Assembly (NCBI RefSeq): GCF_026340675.1
Contig: NZ_JAPEOX010000007.1
Span: 1-64,000 of the forward strand
Source: Streptomyces sp. NBC_01264
GTDB taxonomy: Bacteria > Actinomycetota > Actinomycetes > Streptomycetales > Streptomycetaceae
Direction of reading: 5' to 3'
Length of the DNA stretch: 64,000 bases
Below the pieces are notes generated by a model that saw only the letters and a program-made list of their open reading frames with translations, was not told the origin of the DNA and did not search any database. The translations under genes and the position numbers were made by a program. Position 1 is the stretch's first letter. The number at the start of each line of letters is the position of its first letter. Below, in pieces: positions 1-8,943 of this stretch.

Positions 1-18
1 GAAATGATCTCCACCGGG

Positions 19-882
19 GGCGTTGTCACGTTGTCGGCGGCGTGATCGTTTGATGGTGTGTCAGGGTGTGCCGGGGCCTGGAGGGGCCGTGGTTCAGACC
101 GTCGCGGGCATGCCGGCGACGCCGGTGATCTGGTCCCAGATGGTGAAGCGGACTGTCATCTCGAGGCGGTGGCGGCGGGCGGTCATCAGATGTCGGTGGG
201 TTCGGAAGTGGGGTGAGATCCCGGTGAACGCGGCCAGGAAGCGTTGCGCCCCGCCGATGCTGCGGAATCCTTTCATCGCCCGTTCCCGCTGCCTCGTTGG
301 CTGGTGCGAGTTCTCCGCCCGGTTGTTCAAACCCTTATGGGAGCGGTGCTCCACCGAGGGCATCACCTCGCGGTGCGCGGCCCCGTACGACTTCAGCTTG
401 TCGGTGACCACCACCCGGGGTACCTGCCCGGTGGAGGTGAGGAGCCGGCGGAAGAAACGCCTGGCCGCAGCCTTGTCACGCCGGCTCTGGACCAGGATGT
501 CCAGGACGTTGCCGTCCCGGTCGACGGCCCGCCACAGGTACTTCGACGCGCCGTTGATCTTGATGAAGACCTCGTCGAGATGCCATTTATCGCCGGGCTG
601 TGGGCGCCTGCGGCGCAGCGCCTTGGCGTAGGCCTGGCCGAACTTCAGGCACCACCGGCGGATGGTCTCGTAGGAGACGATCACGCCCCGCTCGAGCATC
701 ATCTCCTCGACCTCACGGAAGGAGAGAGGGAAGCGGAAGTACAGCCACACGCAGTGCGAGATGATCTCCACCGGGTAGCGGTGATTCTTGTACGACGGCA
801 CCACAGACGACACGAACCCCACCCCTCCCGGACACCCACAACCCCAAGATCATCCCAGACCGCCGAACAAGGTGACAGCACC
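19..882 (-). mobile_element. IS6-family element, complete (type 1)
   Basis: This is a complete IS6-family insertion sequence of about 864 bp. Its ends match as inverted repeats: the left end reads GGCGTTGTCACGTTGTCGG and the right end, inverted, reads GGTGCTGTCACCTTGT. It encodes one transposase on the minus strand. Bases 1-18 to its left match the internal 5' region of another IS6 copy, so this element probably sits inside an older copy that continues beyond the window. No clear 8-bp target duplication is visible. Confidence 0.85.
94..822 (-). CDS. IS6-family transposase
   Basis: This 242-residue DDE transposase carries out replicative transposition of the element at 19-882. The length is normal for the family. 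An N-terminal helix-turn-helix lies around residues 30-60 (FREVEEMMLERGVIVSYETI), followed by the catalytic aspartate in KWHLDEVFIKI, the second in VVTDKLKSYG and the glutamate in NNRAENSHQ, so the DDE triad is intact. It differs by scattered residues (for example NGAS in place of GGVR) from the two identical copies at 9457-10176 and 12413-13132, so it is a separate lineage. Confidence 0.93.
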   Translation of the reverse strand: MGFVSSVVPSYKNHRYPVEIISHCVWLYFRFPLSFREVEEMMLERGVIVSYETIRRWCLKFGQAYAKALRRRRPQPGDKWHLDEVFIKINGASKYLWRAVDRDGNVLDILVQSRRDKAAARRFFRRLLTSTGQVPRVVVTDKLKSYGAAHREVMPSVEHRSHKGLNNRAENSHQPTRQRERAMKGFRSIGGAQRFLAAFTGISPHFRTHRHLMTARRHRLEMTVRFTIWDQITGVAGMPATV

Positions 883-1012
883 TTGCCGGGTTGGCGGCGA
901 GGTCATGGCGTAGTGGCGCCCGCGACTCGTCCGCAATCCGGCTCGCCTCCAGGAGGAATGACGGCGGTGACGTGCCGCTGAGGCAGAGGGAGGAAGGTGC
1001 GATGATCTGTTC

Positions 1013-1357
1013 GTGGTGATGGATGTCGAGTGGGCTCGGATTCGGAGGGAACTGCGCTTCGGGCAGGTCTTCGAGGGCACCGTGGTGAAGGTTCCCCGGC
1101 CCGGTGTGATCGGGATCTTCGTGGACATTGGCCTGTGTGTGGGAGGTTTTGTCGACGTTCTGCTGCTGCCGAGCGAGGGCGAAGACTGGCCAGCGGAGGG
1201 CACGGTTGCCGATTTCGAGATCTGGTGGGCAGACAGCCGCCAGCAGATCCGGCTGAAGCCGTCCGACTCTCGCTATCTGCGGACCGACTTCACAGACTTC
1301 ATCGAACGCTTCCGTCCCAGCTGGCCTGCCGACGTCGGCCAGCCCATTCGTGACTAG
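1013..1357 (+). CDS. S1-domain (OB-fold) small protein
   Basis: This 114-residue protein looks like a lone S1/OB-fold. The pattern GQVFEGTVVKV-PRPGVIGIFVDIG-GGFVDVLLLP-W-G-V-DFEIWW-QIRLKP at residues about 16-82 is the usual S1 beta-barrel signature, which suggests RNA or ribosome binding. The start could be GTG 1013, GTG 1016 or ATG 1019; an AGGAAGG at about 991 is rather far upstream. It is one of the few genes in this half of the window with no signal peptide. It converges on the broken lamin-tail gene and their stop codons overlap. The cellular role is unknown. Confidence 0.7.
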   Translation: MVMDVEWARIRRELRFGQVFEGTVVKVPRPGVIGIFVDIGLCVGGFVDVLLLPSEGEDWPAEGTVADFEIWWADSRQQIRLKPSDSRYLRTDFTDFIERFRPSWPADVGQPIRD

Positions 1358-1664
1358 CAGGTTTTGTAGTCGTAGCGGGTGGAGTTGTAGGCGCAGGTGT
1401 GGTGGACGGTCTTGTTGGCACGGCGCAGGGTCGCGGTGTCCTTGTCGTTGTTCCAGACGTAGGCTGCGCGCTGCTGGAACAGGGTCGTGGCTGTGTTCGT
1501 GCCCTTCCCCGTCTTGACCGTGACCGTCTTTCCGGCCTTCAGAGTGAACGTGGCAAAGGTGTAGACGTGGCTGGAGGAGTCGGTCAACGTCCAGCCCTTG
1601 AGGTTGACCGCGGTACTGGTGCCGTTGGTGATCTGTACCCATTCGCCGTTGATCGAGGTGTTGG

Positions 1665-3424
1665 CCTCGATTCTTCACTTGCGGTGTGACGCTGGTCGGC
1701 TCGGTGGTTTGCCCGTAATGTCCTCTGTCGTTCGAGGATGGGCCGTCGCGTGACGCTGCGGGGCGTCGGGTTCCACGGGCCCGAGGGTGCTGCGGGTCCT
1801 CTCCTCTGCGGTGTCGTTGGGGTGGTGGCTGTCCGTCAGGTGAGGGATGGGAGCTGGGTGGCCCGCTGCCAGGCGGTGGCGAACGCCGGCGCCCAGGGCC
1901 AGGCGCGGTCGAGGTGCAGGGTGCGCCGGCGGGCGTGGGTGGTGAGGCGGGCGGGCAAGTGGTAGAGCTTCGTCCGGATCGTCTCCGGTTCGGCGGCGGC
2001 GAGTTCGGGTTCGTCGTGCAGGAGGAGGAGCCGGGTCCAGGCGTCCAGGTCGGCGGCGATCGTGGCGGCCAGCATCCAGGCGGCGTTGAGCTGTAAGGAC
2101 TTGGAGGGCAGCAGCCCGAGCCCGACCCTCTTGATCGCTTTCACGCGGTCCTCGACCTCGGCGTGATCACGGTAGAGAGCGTCGACGAACCACACCTGTC
2201 CGGAGCCCGGAACCCCGGAAAGTCCCTGGTGGGCGGGGATGTTCGTGGCGATGATCTGGTAGCGCCAGCCGGTGTGCTGCTCGAAAGCGGTCAGCTTCTT
2301 CAGGTCGCGGCGCGAGGGTTTGACCCGGCGCACGATCAGCCGTATCCCCTCGGGCCAGCCGCCAAGGTCGCGGACCCCGGTCAGCTCGGCTGCCTGGTAG
2401 GTGACTTTCTGTCCGTCCGGCCCCTTGATCTCGTGGACCTCGCCGTCTTGGCGCAGGGCTTCACTCCATACGTTGTCGGGCAGCAGCGCGATCGCGGCCT
2501 CGTCGGCGGTGTTGATGGCCCAGCCCGTCACCCAGCGCACCCGGCGGCGGCTGGTGCTCAGCGCCTGCAGATGCTCAAGGAGGCCGTGGCTGAAGGCCGC
2601 GCCGTCGATCCTCACCAGCAGCTTCGACCACAGCGGCAGCGGGAGCTGACGTAGCGCGGCGGCCAGGACGCTCTTGTGGTCGGCGATGTCGTTGGACGCC
2701 GCGTTGCCCGGCCGCAGCAGCATCGTCACGCATTCGCGGGTGTTGGCCACCCACGCGCCCAGCGGATGATGCCCATAGCCGCCCTTGAACGTGCCGGCCG
2801 CGCCCTCCTTGCCACTGGTGCAGGTCACCAGGGTGGCGTCGAGATCGAGGACGTACCAGCCGGTGAGCTTGCGCCCGCATACCGAGATCCAGGGGAACCC
2901 GCCGGGGCGCAGGGCGAGCAGCGTCCACACCCCACGCCGTATCACGGCGCGCACGCGCTCCACCCGGGCTACGACCGGACCGTCGATGGCTTCCAGCGTG
3001 CGCCACAGAGTGCTGTCCGAGACCGGACGGGGGAACAACGGCCGCCAGTGATGCTGCAGTTGCTCGGCCTGCAGGATGTTCCTCGCGCCGAGGACGATCG
3101 CGCAGGCCAGCTGGACCAGCACCATCCCGCGATCCCGCCACCCCGGCCCGACGCCCTGCGGCAGCGCGACGGTCAGGGCCCGGGTCAGCCCGACGCGGTC
3201 CGCTGTCCGGCGCAGCAGCACCACGCCCGCGTGCCCGACCAGGTTCCTGCCGTCGGCCCGCACGACGAGCCGGTGATCCCATTCGGTAGCCTGCACCTGT
3301 TGGGTGCCCCCACTCTGCGACGTTCTTGATCTAGGAAATCCAGATCATCGCAGGTCAGGGGCACCCTTCCACTGTCAGGGCGTCACATCACTGACGAACG
3401 GCCCTCGTAGCTGAATACACGAGG
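1665..3424 (-). mobile_element. IS1380-family element with 4-bp TTGG duplication
   Basis: The element is 1760 bp. The ends begin CCTCGATTCTTCACTTGCGG (left) and, inverted from the right, CCTCGTGTATTCAGCTACGA, an imperfect inverted repeat. TTGG lies directly outside both ends (1661-1664 and 3425-3428), and 4-bp duplications are typical of the family. Joining the flanks at TTGG rebuilds the lamin-tail frame exactly, which fixes both boundaries. Confidence 0.9.
1836..3296 (-). CDS. IS1380-family transposase
   Basis: This 486-residue transposase fills most of the IS1380 element. Family features include DLDATLVTC with the first catalytic aspartate near residue 152, RIDGAAFSHG in the middle, and the C-terminal LYRDHAEVEDRVKAIK block that contributes the acidic residue of the triad. 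The frame is intact, so the element may still be active. Length is normal for the family. Confidence 0.92.
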   Translation of the reverse strand: MQATEWDHRLVVRADGRNLVGHAGVVLLRRTADRVGLTRALTVALPQGVGPGWRDRGMVLVQLACAIVLGARNILQAEQLQHHWRPLFPRPVSDSTLWRTLEAIDGPVVARVERVRAVIRRGVWTLLALRPGGFPWISVCGRKLTGWYVLDLDATLVTCTSGKEGAAGTFKGGYGHHPLGAWVANTRECVTMLLRPGNAASNDIADHKSVLAAALRQLPLPLWSKLLVRIDGAAFSHGLLEHLQALSTSRRRVRWVTGWAINTADEAAIALLPDNVWSEALRQDGEVHEIKGPDGQKVTYQAAELTGVRDLGGWPEGIRLIVRRVKPSRRDLKKLTAFEQHTGWRYQIIATNIPAHQGLSGVPGSGQVWFVDALYRDHAEVEDRVKAIKRVGLGLLPSKSLQLNAAWMLAATIAADLDAWTRLLLLHDEPELAAAEPETIRTKLYHLPARLTTHARRRTLHLDRAWPWAPAFATAWQRATQLPSLT

Positions 3425-3776
3425 TTGGTGCGGTTGTCGCTGCCGGGGGAGTCGTACCAGATCTTCGAGATGCGCAGGGCGCCGGCAGCGTGAGCCTGGC
3501 TGGGGAGTGCGCACACGGTTGCGGTAGTGATGGCGATGCCGACGGCGAGGTGGCGGGTGCAGGGCATGAGCATGATCTGTACGTCCTGTCCGGTGGGACC
3601 GCCGTGGAGCGGCGGTGCTGATCACGGACGTTAGGGGTCAAGGGGCGCCCGGTTGGGTTCCTGTTGCCTGCCTGTGACAGAACGTCATCCCTTGGTGTCT
3701 GTTCTGAGGTTCGTGGCCTTCCGCCCTGACCGCCACCGATGCCGCTGCTGCTGTCCTGGGCAGGAGCCCTCCTGTC

Positions 3777-3915
3777 GGCACTGTCACCTTGTCCGGCGGT
3801 CTGGGATGATCTTCGGGTTGTCCGTGTCTGGGGAGGGGAGCCGTTCGTGTCGTCTGTGGTGCCGTCGTACAGGAACCACCGCTACCCAGCCGAGATCATT
3901 GCGCACTGCGATCAC
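3777..3915 (+). mobile_element. IS6 remnant, 5' end
   Basis: The first ~140 bp of a type 1 IS6 element: terminal repeat CACTGTCACCTTGTCCGGCGG, the leader GGATGATCTTCGGGTTGTCC, and the transposase start (SSVVPSYRNHRYPAEIIAHC). The match stops abruptly at about 3915. The following ~55 bp before the IS5 element are not recognised. Confidence 0.8.
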
Positions 3916-3971
3916 CATCTCCGGCACGACCCTGCAGCCCTCCGTCGCCGAAGACATACAGAACTGAACTA

Positions 3972-5067
3972 GGCCCTGTATTGAGTCGTGATCGGTTTGC
4001 TGGTTCCGCCCTCGCGGGGAGAGCCGATCCGGTAGTCCGGTGCTCATGACGCGTGCGCAGCTGACGGATGAAGAGTGGGGATTTGTCGAGCCGTACCTGC
4101 CTATCGGTGAGTACGGGCCCTACCCCGAGAGGCTGCGGCAGCAGTTCGAGGGTGTGATCTGGAAGTTCCGCTCGGGAGCGCAGTGGCGGGAGATGCCTGG
4201 CCGTTTCGGTGCTTGGTCCACCGTGCACAACAGGTTCAGGCAGTGGCGGGACGCCGGGGTCTTCGAGGCGCTGCTGGAGGGTGTCATCGCTGAGGCCGCC
4301 GGGCGGGGCCGGGTGGACGTGTTGCTGGTCAGCGTGGACTCCACGACGGTCCGCGCCCACCATGACGCGGCCGGGATGCGCCTGGAGGAGGATGTTCTGG
4401 ACGCTCTGGAGAAAGCGGCCGTTGAGGCGGAGGCGGCCCGACAAAAGGGGGCGGCGCGGCGGAACAAGACGGACACGGCGAAGCCTTTGATCCCGGTCGG
4501 GCCGAACGGCGACGTGTCCGGCGACGGTGCAAGCTCCGTCTGAAAGCCGCTCTCCTCGGGCGCTCGCGAGGCGGGCAGACCAGCAAGATTCACCTGGCTG
4601 CCGACCGAGGATGCCGGCCGCTGGCCGTGATCCTGACCGCGGGGCAGGCCGCGGACAGCCCTCAGTTCATCCCTGTCCTGAAGAAGGTACGGGTCCGCGG
4701 GCCTGTCGGCCGTCCCCGCACCCGGCCCGGAGCGGTCGCCGGGGACAAGGCCTACTCCTCCCGCGGCAACCGCTCCTACCTGCGCAAACGCAACATCAAA
4801 GCGGTCATCCCGGAGAAGAGGGACCAGGCCGCCAACCGGAAGAACAAGGGCCGCCAGGGTGGCCGGCCAGTACCCACGACGCCGACCTCTACAAGGAGCG
4901 GAACACCGTTGAGCGCATGATCAACAAGCTGAAAGCATGGCGGGGCATCGCCACCAGGTACGACAAAACACCCGAGAGCTACCTCGCAGGCCTCCACCTC
5001 CGCGCCGCCATCATCTGGATCAAGGACCTCACCCAGACCACCCCTTGATCACGACAAAATACGCGCC
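3972..5067 (+). mobile_element. IS5-family (IS427-like) element
   Basis: The element is about 1.1 kb. The left end GGCCCTGTATTGAGTCGTGA matches the inverted right end GGCGCGTATTTTGTCGTGAT, and CTA lies outside each end (3969-3971, 5068-5070), a short target duplication as expected for the family. It lies between the 5' and 3' remnants of degraded IS6 copies. Confidence 0.85.
4046..5048 (+). pseudogene. IS5-family transposase with two frame changes
   Basis: The reading frame moves twice. The first segment (to about 4515) carries the N-terminal domain (LTDEEWGFVEPYLPIGEYGP) and DSTTVRAHHDAAG with the first catalytic aspartate. The second (about 4520-4865) carries LLGRSRGGQTSKIHLAADR, LTAGQAADSPQFIPVL and GDKAYSSRGNRSYLRKR with the second aspartate. 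The third (about 4870-5048) carries DADLYKERNTVERMINKLK with the glutamate. IS427-group elements commonly use one programmed frameshift. The second change, near 4868, looks like a simple indel, so the gene is probably dead. Confidence 0.8.
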
Positions 5068-5091
5068 CTAGGTGAGAGAGCCCGACTGAAC

Positions 5092-5136
5092 GGGGTTCAG
5101 CGGCAGATGTCTCTCAGCCGCCCGCCGCTGAACCCC
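5092..5136. other. 13-bp perfect hairpin
   Basis: GGGGTTCAGCGGC (5092-5104) pairs exactly with GCCGCTGAACCCC (5124-5136) across a 19-base loop. It lies between the IS5 right end and an IS6 remnant. No U-tract follows. It may be the terminal fold of a lost mobile element. Confidence 0.5.
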
Positions 5137-5149
5137 TACAACTCCAGAA

Positions 5150-5385
5150 CCGGGATTCCGAACCGTAGGCGGAGCGCAGCGCTTCCTTTCCGTGTTCACC
5201 GGGATCTCACCCCACTTCCGACCCCACCGCCGCCCCATGACTACCGCCCGCAACCGCTTCGAAACGAGCCTCCGCTTCACCATCTGGAACCACATCACCA
5301 GCAGCACCGGCCTGCCCGCCACGTCTGAACCGCATCCCCCACCGGACCTCGCACACGCGCCATCAAACGATCACGGCGTTGGGAA
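5150..5385 (+). mobile_element. IS6 remnant, 3' end
   Basis: The C-terminal coding end of a type 1 IS6 transposase (VGGAQRFLSVFTGISPHFRP, then RFETSLRFTIWNHIT, LPATS) followed by the subterminal CATCAAACGATCACG. The outermost ~20 bp of the inverted repeat are missing, so the right end is degraded. It is much more diverged than the other copies. Confidence 0.75.
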
Positions 5386-5650
5386 GGCGACAACGACCGT
5401 CATGATCGAGACGGCCATCGGCACCCCCTCGAGCCCTCTCGCGCCGCTGACCAGCTGCAATACACACCGTCAGAACTATCTACAGCTGCCGTGTTGGCCT
5501 GATCTAGCGCACGGGTTTGTTTTTGCGGGGGCACGTCAGGCACATTGTTGAAGACTAAACGGCTGGGATGGGTTCGCGTGATCCGCGAAAGATGTCCAGC
5601 CTGAACTCGAGGACGGGCGGAAGATCTCCGCCTGTCGGATGGAGCACTAC

Positions 5651-5929
5651 ATGAGTACCGCCTTCAAGGTCACAGGCATCATCGTCGCTGCGGTCGCCGT
5701 CGCCACCGCGGGACTGGGTACGGCTCAGGCCGCCCCCTCCCAGAATCAGAACTCCGCAGCCGCGAAGGTATCCTCGCCCTGCGTTCAGATCCAGCACGAG
5801 GTCGACGAGTGGCTTGCGGGAAACATCTACTATTTCGCAGATCCCCGTCCCGCGTGGCTGGAAGAGGCCCGGGAAAACGAGTGCACCATACAAGGTCTCA
5901 GTGAAACTTCTGCCCCGAAGCGGAAATGA
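5651..5929 (+). CDS. Small secreted protein, unknown
   Basis: A 92-residue protein with a clear signal peptide (MSTAFKVTGIIVAAVAVATA, then GLGTAQA before AP). I start it at 5651 because GGATGGAG at 5636-5643 is well placed for that ATG; a second ATG at 5639 overlaps this ribosome binding site. The mature part is about 65 residues, with two cysteines (SPCVQ, NECTI) that could form one disulfide, and is rich in Trp/Tyr/Glu (DEWLAGNIYYFADPRPAWLE). No family is recognised. It is one of a run of exported proteins stranded between IS elements. Confidence 0.7.
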   Translation: MSTAFKVTGIIVAAVAVATAGLGTAQAAPSQNQNSAAAKVSSPCVQIQHEVDEWLAGNIYYFADPRPAWLEEARENECTIQGLSETSAPKRK

Positions 5930-6240
5930 CATTCCACTCGTATTCTCTGCTTGGCCCCTGATCCTCTCCATCCCATCCAGGTGAGCCAAAGAGGCAGGTC
6001 CAGGTCGATAGCGGCGTGACAGAGCCCCCGGCCGTTGTCGGTTTTCATTCCGCGCAGCATCAGCGCCGCTCGCCTGGGGGCTCTGCTAGCTCCGTGAACT
6101 CTTGGAACCTCGAAGCCAAAAAGTTCACATGAACCACAATCGCGAAGAGACCATGAAGAAGGTCCACCTCATCTAGACCAACACCATAAAAGTCGTAACA
6201 AAAGCGATACAAATGGCATCACGAGACACTAGGAGCGGGT
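5930..6240. other. Intergenic, no gene seen
   Basis: This 311-bp stretch, AT-richer than its surroundings, holds no convincing gene. A 15-codon ORF near 6128 is not supported. The promoter for the secreted protein at 6241 is presumably here, but no clear -35/-10 pair was identified. Confidence 0.4.
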
Positions 6241-6720
6241 ATGAGTTTCACAAAGCGGGCAGTCTGTGCGGCACTTGTGGCGCCCTTCATAGGGGTCGCC
6301 CTGCTGGGATCCTCTAGTACGGCGACAGCAGCCGAATCAACGAACGCAACGTTCATTTCTTCCCAGGAGAACATGACCTCCCACGCCCTCGCGGCCGGGA
6401 TAGAACTCAGCAACCTCAAATGGGTTGCCATGCGAACCATGAGCGGCTCGGTCACCTGGATGCTGCGCATCGACCACGACCCGCACGTCGAGCCTGGGGG
6501 CGTGTATTTCCTGTGGAATCCGGACACTTCTTCCCGCGCGGGCAACTTTGCGATCGGAGATGACGTCAGGATCGACACCGTTACCCGCTGGAAGGGTGCA
6601 ATCTTCGCACCCACTCCCGGCGCCGATCACATCGAGGTCCGCTACGGGCAGGTCGACGCCCCCGGAGAAGCTGTAATCGTGGCAAGTATCGCGCGCTGCC
6701 CCAGCCACCTGATTTGCTGA
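6241..6720 (+). CDS. Secreted protein, unknown
   Basis: A 159-residue exported protein. AGGAGCGGGT directly precedes the ATG. The signal peptide is KRAVCAALVAPFIGVALLGS with cleavage near TATAA. The mature part is a compact domain of about 125 residues predicted to be beta-rich (SVTWMLRIDHDPHVEPGGVY, FLWNPDTSS, HIEVRYGQVD) with a C-terminal cysteine pair (RCPSHLIC). No family is recognised. The gene stands alone, followed 65 bp later by an IS5-family element. Confidence 0.72.
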   Translation: MSFTKRAVCAALVAPFIGVALLGSSSTATAAESTNATFISSQENMTSHALAAGIELSNLKWVAMRTMSGSVTWMLRIDHDPHVEPGGVYFLWNPDTSSRAGNFAIGDDVRIDTVTRWKGAIFAPTPGADHIEVRYGQVDAPGEAVIVASIARCPSHLIC

Positions 6721-6801
6721 TGTAGAGCACAGGCTGCCGAAATAGACCGACCGAGGTCGCCAAATTCAGGCTAGCTCAATACCAGTGAGCCTTTTCCAAC
6801 C

Positions 6802-7562
6802 TCATGTTGAGGCGTGGTGAAGGACGAGTACGGCCTTCACGATGTCGGTGATCCGGTTGGTGCTGCAGCGGAGCTTGCGCAGGAGGCGCCAACCCTTCAG
6901 CACGGCCATGGCCTGCTCGCCGACGCACCGAATCTTGGCGTGATTGCTGTTGTGCTGTCGCTTCCACTGCTTGAGCCGGCGGCCCCGGAAGGGGACTCGG
7001 ATGTGCCGGCCGGCGCCTTGGCAGGCCAGGCCTTGTCCGCCCAGCACTTCAGGCCCAGGGCGGCGAGCGCGTCGACGATGCCATGGCTTCGGGCCGCGGT
7101 CAGGTCGTGAGTGGCTCCGGGCAGGGCTGGGGATGCCCAGAGCAGTCGGCCGAACGGGTCGGTGAGGACCTGGACGTTCATGCCGTGCCGCTTGCGTTTT
7201 CCCGAGTAGCAGGGGGTGCCGGCGGCGATCCGGTCGATCGGCAACAGCGTGCCGTCCAGGATCACGAACGCCTTCGTCCGGGCCGTCTCCATCACCTCGG
7301 CCAGGGTCGGTGCGCGAGAGGCCAGGACTTCGATGGCCTCGCGTATGTACCGGTAAACGGTCGCGATGCCGATTCCGAACCCGGCGGCAAGCTGGGCGTA
7401 GGTGCCGCCGCACCGCAAGTGGGACAGGGCGAGCAGGGCCTGACGGCCGGCGGGCAGCCGTCGCCACCGCGTACCGATCTCCCGTCGCCGGACCGCGAGC
7501 TGCTCGGTCAGGTGCCGCAGGGTTCTGCTGGACAGATCGATCGAGGACGGGTAGACGAGCAC
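6802..7562 (-). pseudogene. IS5-family transposase, frameshifted
   Basis: The N-terminal part contains the helix-turn-helix (GGTYAQLAAGFGIGIATVYR, YIREAI) and the first catalytic aspartate (VILDGTLLPIDRIA), then YSGKRKRHGMNVQVL, GATHDLTAARSHG and the second aspartate in CWADKAW. Near 7012 the frame changes, and the rest (GAGRHIRVPFRGR, EQAMAVLKGWRLLRKLRCST) is read in another frame. The likely start is GTG 7562, with AGGAG seven bases upstream. That site lies inside a hairpin (separate entry). The frameshift probably inactivates the gene. Confidence 0.8.
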
Positions 7563-7563
7563 G

Positions 7564-7620
7564 CGAAGCTCCTGGCGGCACGGGTGATCTTGGTCGAGAA
7601 CCCGTCTACCAGGAGCTTCG
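7564..7620 (-). promoter_or_regulatory. Hairpin masking the transposase ribosome binding site
   Basis: CGAAGCTCCTGG and CCAGGAGCTTCG form a 12-bp perfect stem. Read on the transposase strand, the second arm contains the AGGAG used by GTG 7562. Transcripts reading through from outside would fold and hide this site, the known way IS10 and IS50 avoid activation by external promoters. This function is inferred from the layout. Confidence 0.6.
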
Positions 7621-7682
7621 TCGTTCCGTACAGCCCACACCGACCAACACCACAGCCCCACCCGCAGGTTGAAAAGGGCTCA

Positions 7683-7733
7683 CAGACAACCCGAAGATCA
7701 TCCCAGACCGCCACCGACAACGTGACAGCACCG
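7683..7733 (-). mobile_element. IS6 terminus remnant
   Basis: About 51 bp identical in layout to the 5' end of a type 1 IS6 element on the minus strand (GACAACCCGAAGATCATCCC through CCGACAACGTGACAGCACC). The rest of that copy is gone, cut at the IS5 insertion. Confidence 0.75.
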
Positions 7734-7865
7734 TTTAAATGACAAGAACGCCACTACTTCCATCTGTGGGTTTTTTGGAAATTTTCAAAATTTATGAGCG
7801 ATTCGCTTCGTTCGTTGTTTTAGAGTGACCGGTCTGCGGGGGCCGTTTCGAGCTGGGAGTGACGT

Positions 7866-8420
7866 ATGCGTGGTCTTCGTGCGGTGATGGCGGCGGCTGT
7901 TGTGTTTGCTGGTGTGGTGTCGTCGTCCTGGGTGGCGGTCGCGGACGGCCATGGCTCTGTGCCTGTGGGCGGGGTAGTGTTCAATAACGGCAGCGGGAAC
8001 GTCACGGCACTAGGCAACGGCAATAACATGGCAGGTCGCGACTTGCTGACCGGAAGCGGGAGCATCGCCGGCACCGGACATCGTGTCAACGGCGGCGTGG
8101 GATTCAACTTCTGCAACGGGCCGCTTCAAATCGTGAACCAGACGGCACAGAATTTCACACTTCAATCAGTCAATCCCTCCGGGACCGTCTCCCCCACTAT
8201 CCCCTCCAATTCGATTGGACAAGCCTGCGCTTATCCGCCACCCGGAACCGTCACCTCTTATACTGCCACTTACTCTAATGGTCTTTCGTTTTCGGTGGGG
8301 ATTCAGAGTGATGGCTTCACGTCGTATTTCAGCAGTTGCACGTACACCCCCGGCACCTGCGTGAATAACGGCAACGTAATCGCAATCAACCCCGATTCTT
8401 CAGCGGTGCTCGTGGGCTGA
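7866..8420 (+). CDS. Secreted Gly/Asn-rich protein
   Basis: A 184-residue exported protein with ATG after GGGAG and signal peptide VMAAAVVFAGVVSSSWVAVA-D. Residues about 30-75 are rich in Gly and Asn with repeated G-N-x-N-like units (NNGSGNVTALGNGNNMAG, GTGHRVNGG), recalling the N-terminal module of the proteins at 10937, 26981 and 28271, though it lacks the C-x12-C core. The rest is beta-prone and Ser/Thr-rich with four cysteines (FCN, ACAYPPP, SSCTYTPGTC). No named family is recognised. The gene lies between IS6 fragments. Confidence 0.7.
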   Translation: MRGLRAVMAAAVVFAGVVSSSWVAVADGHGSVPVGGVVFNNGSGNVTALGNGNNMAGRDLLTGSGSIAGTGHRVNGGVGFNFCNGPLQIVNQTAQNFTLQSVNPSGTVSPTIPSNSIGQACAYPPPGTVTSYTATYSNGLSFSVGIQSDGFTSYFSSCTYTPGTCVNNGNVIAINPDSSAVLVG

Positions 8421-8559
8421 CGGGCACCACTGGCTACCCGGTACAGTTTCCTCGTATCAATTCAGAAGAAATGGGTACGGTCGGTGACGGTATGTTAGGT
8501 GCTGGTTAGCCTCAATCTTTCGTGACGGTCCGTCGGTTTCTTCGGCGGGCCGTTTCGGT

Positions 8560-8808
8560 GGCCTTGTCACGTTGTCGGGGCGGGGTGGGATGATCTTCGG
8601 GTTGTCCGTCCGGCGAGGGGTCTGATTCGTGTCGTCGAGCACGCTGTCGTATGCGAATCACCGTTACCCGGTGGAGATCATTTCGCACTGTGTGTGGCTG
8701 TACTTCCGCTTTCCCCTCAGCTTCCGCGAAGTCGAGGAGATGATGCTCGAGCGGGGCGTCGTCGTCTCCTACGAGACCATCCGCCGGTGGTGTCTGAAGT
8801 TCGGCCAG
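8560..8808 (+). mobile_element. IS6 remnant, 5' part
   Basis: The left terminus (GGCCTTGTCACGTTGTCGG) and first 60 codons of a type 1 transposase (start at 8629, ending KFGQ). It is cut exactly where another IS6 terminus begins. Confidence 0.85.
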
Positions 8809-8943
8809 GGCCCTGTCACGTTGTCGGAGGGCACTGTCACGTTGTCGGGCAGGGTGAGATGATCTTCGGGTTGTCCGTCCGGAGAGGGGCCTGATTCGTG
8901 TCGTCGAGCATGCCGTCGTATGCGAATCACCGTTACCCGGTGG
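8809..8943 (+). mobile_element. Two stacked IS6 5' termini
   Basis: A ~22-bp IS6 terminus (GGCCCTGTCACGTTGTCGG, 8809-8830) is followed directly by a second terminus with 113 bp of 5' sequence (8831-8943, to TTACCCGGTGG). Each is cut by the next element, which records at least two successive insertions into IS6 ends. Confidence 0.8.

Larger units (their letters stand above)
1354..3573 (-). pseudogene. Secreted lamin-tail-domain protein, split by IS1380
   Basis: The gene is in two pieces. The 5' piece (3573 down to 3425) encodes a start and signal peptide (MLMPCTRHLAVGIAITTATV, then AHA-A) and ALRISKIWYDSPGSDNRTN. The 3' piece (1660 down to 1354) continues TSINGEWVQITNGTS, then GWTL, TFATFTLKAGKTV, YVWNNDKDTATLR and a Cys-containing tail. 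Removing the insertion and one copy of TTGG gives an uninterrupted 151-residue frame, an ordinary size for secreted Streptomyces LTD proteins (an immunoglobulin-like fold). As it stands the gene is inactive, but precise excision would restore it. Confidence 0.88.
6786..7682 (-). mobile_element. IS5-family (DDE_Tnp_4) element
   Basis: This 897-bp element has ends TGAGCCTTTTCCAACCT (left) and, inverted from the right, TGAGCCCTTTTCAACCT. CAG flanks both ends (6783-6785, 7683-7685), a 3-bp target duplication. Directly to the right is a 51-bp IS6 terminus, so the insertion went into an IS6 remnant. Confidence 0.85.

Noticed and set aside
244..981. Long open frame opposite the IS6 transposase
   Set aside because: A shadow frame of the GC-rich transposase gene; the same occurs opposite every IS6 copy.
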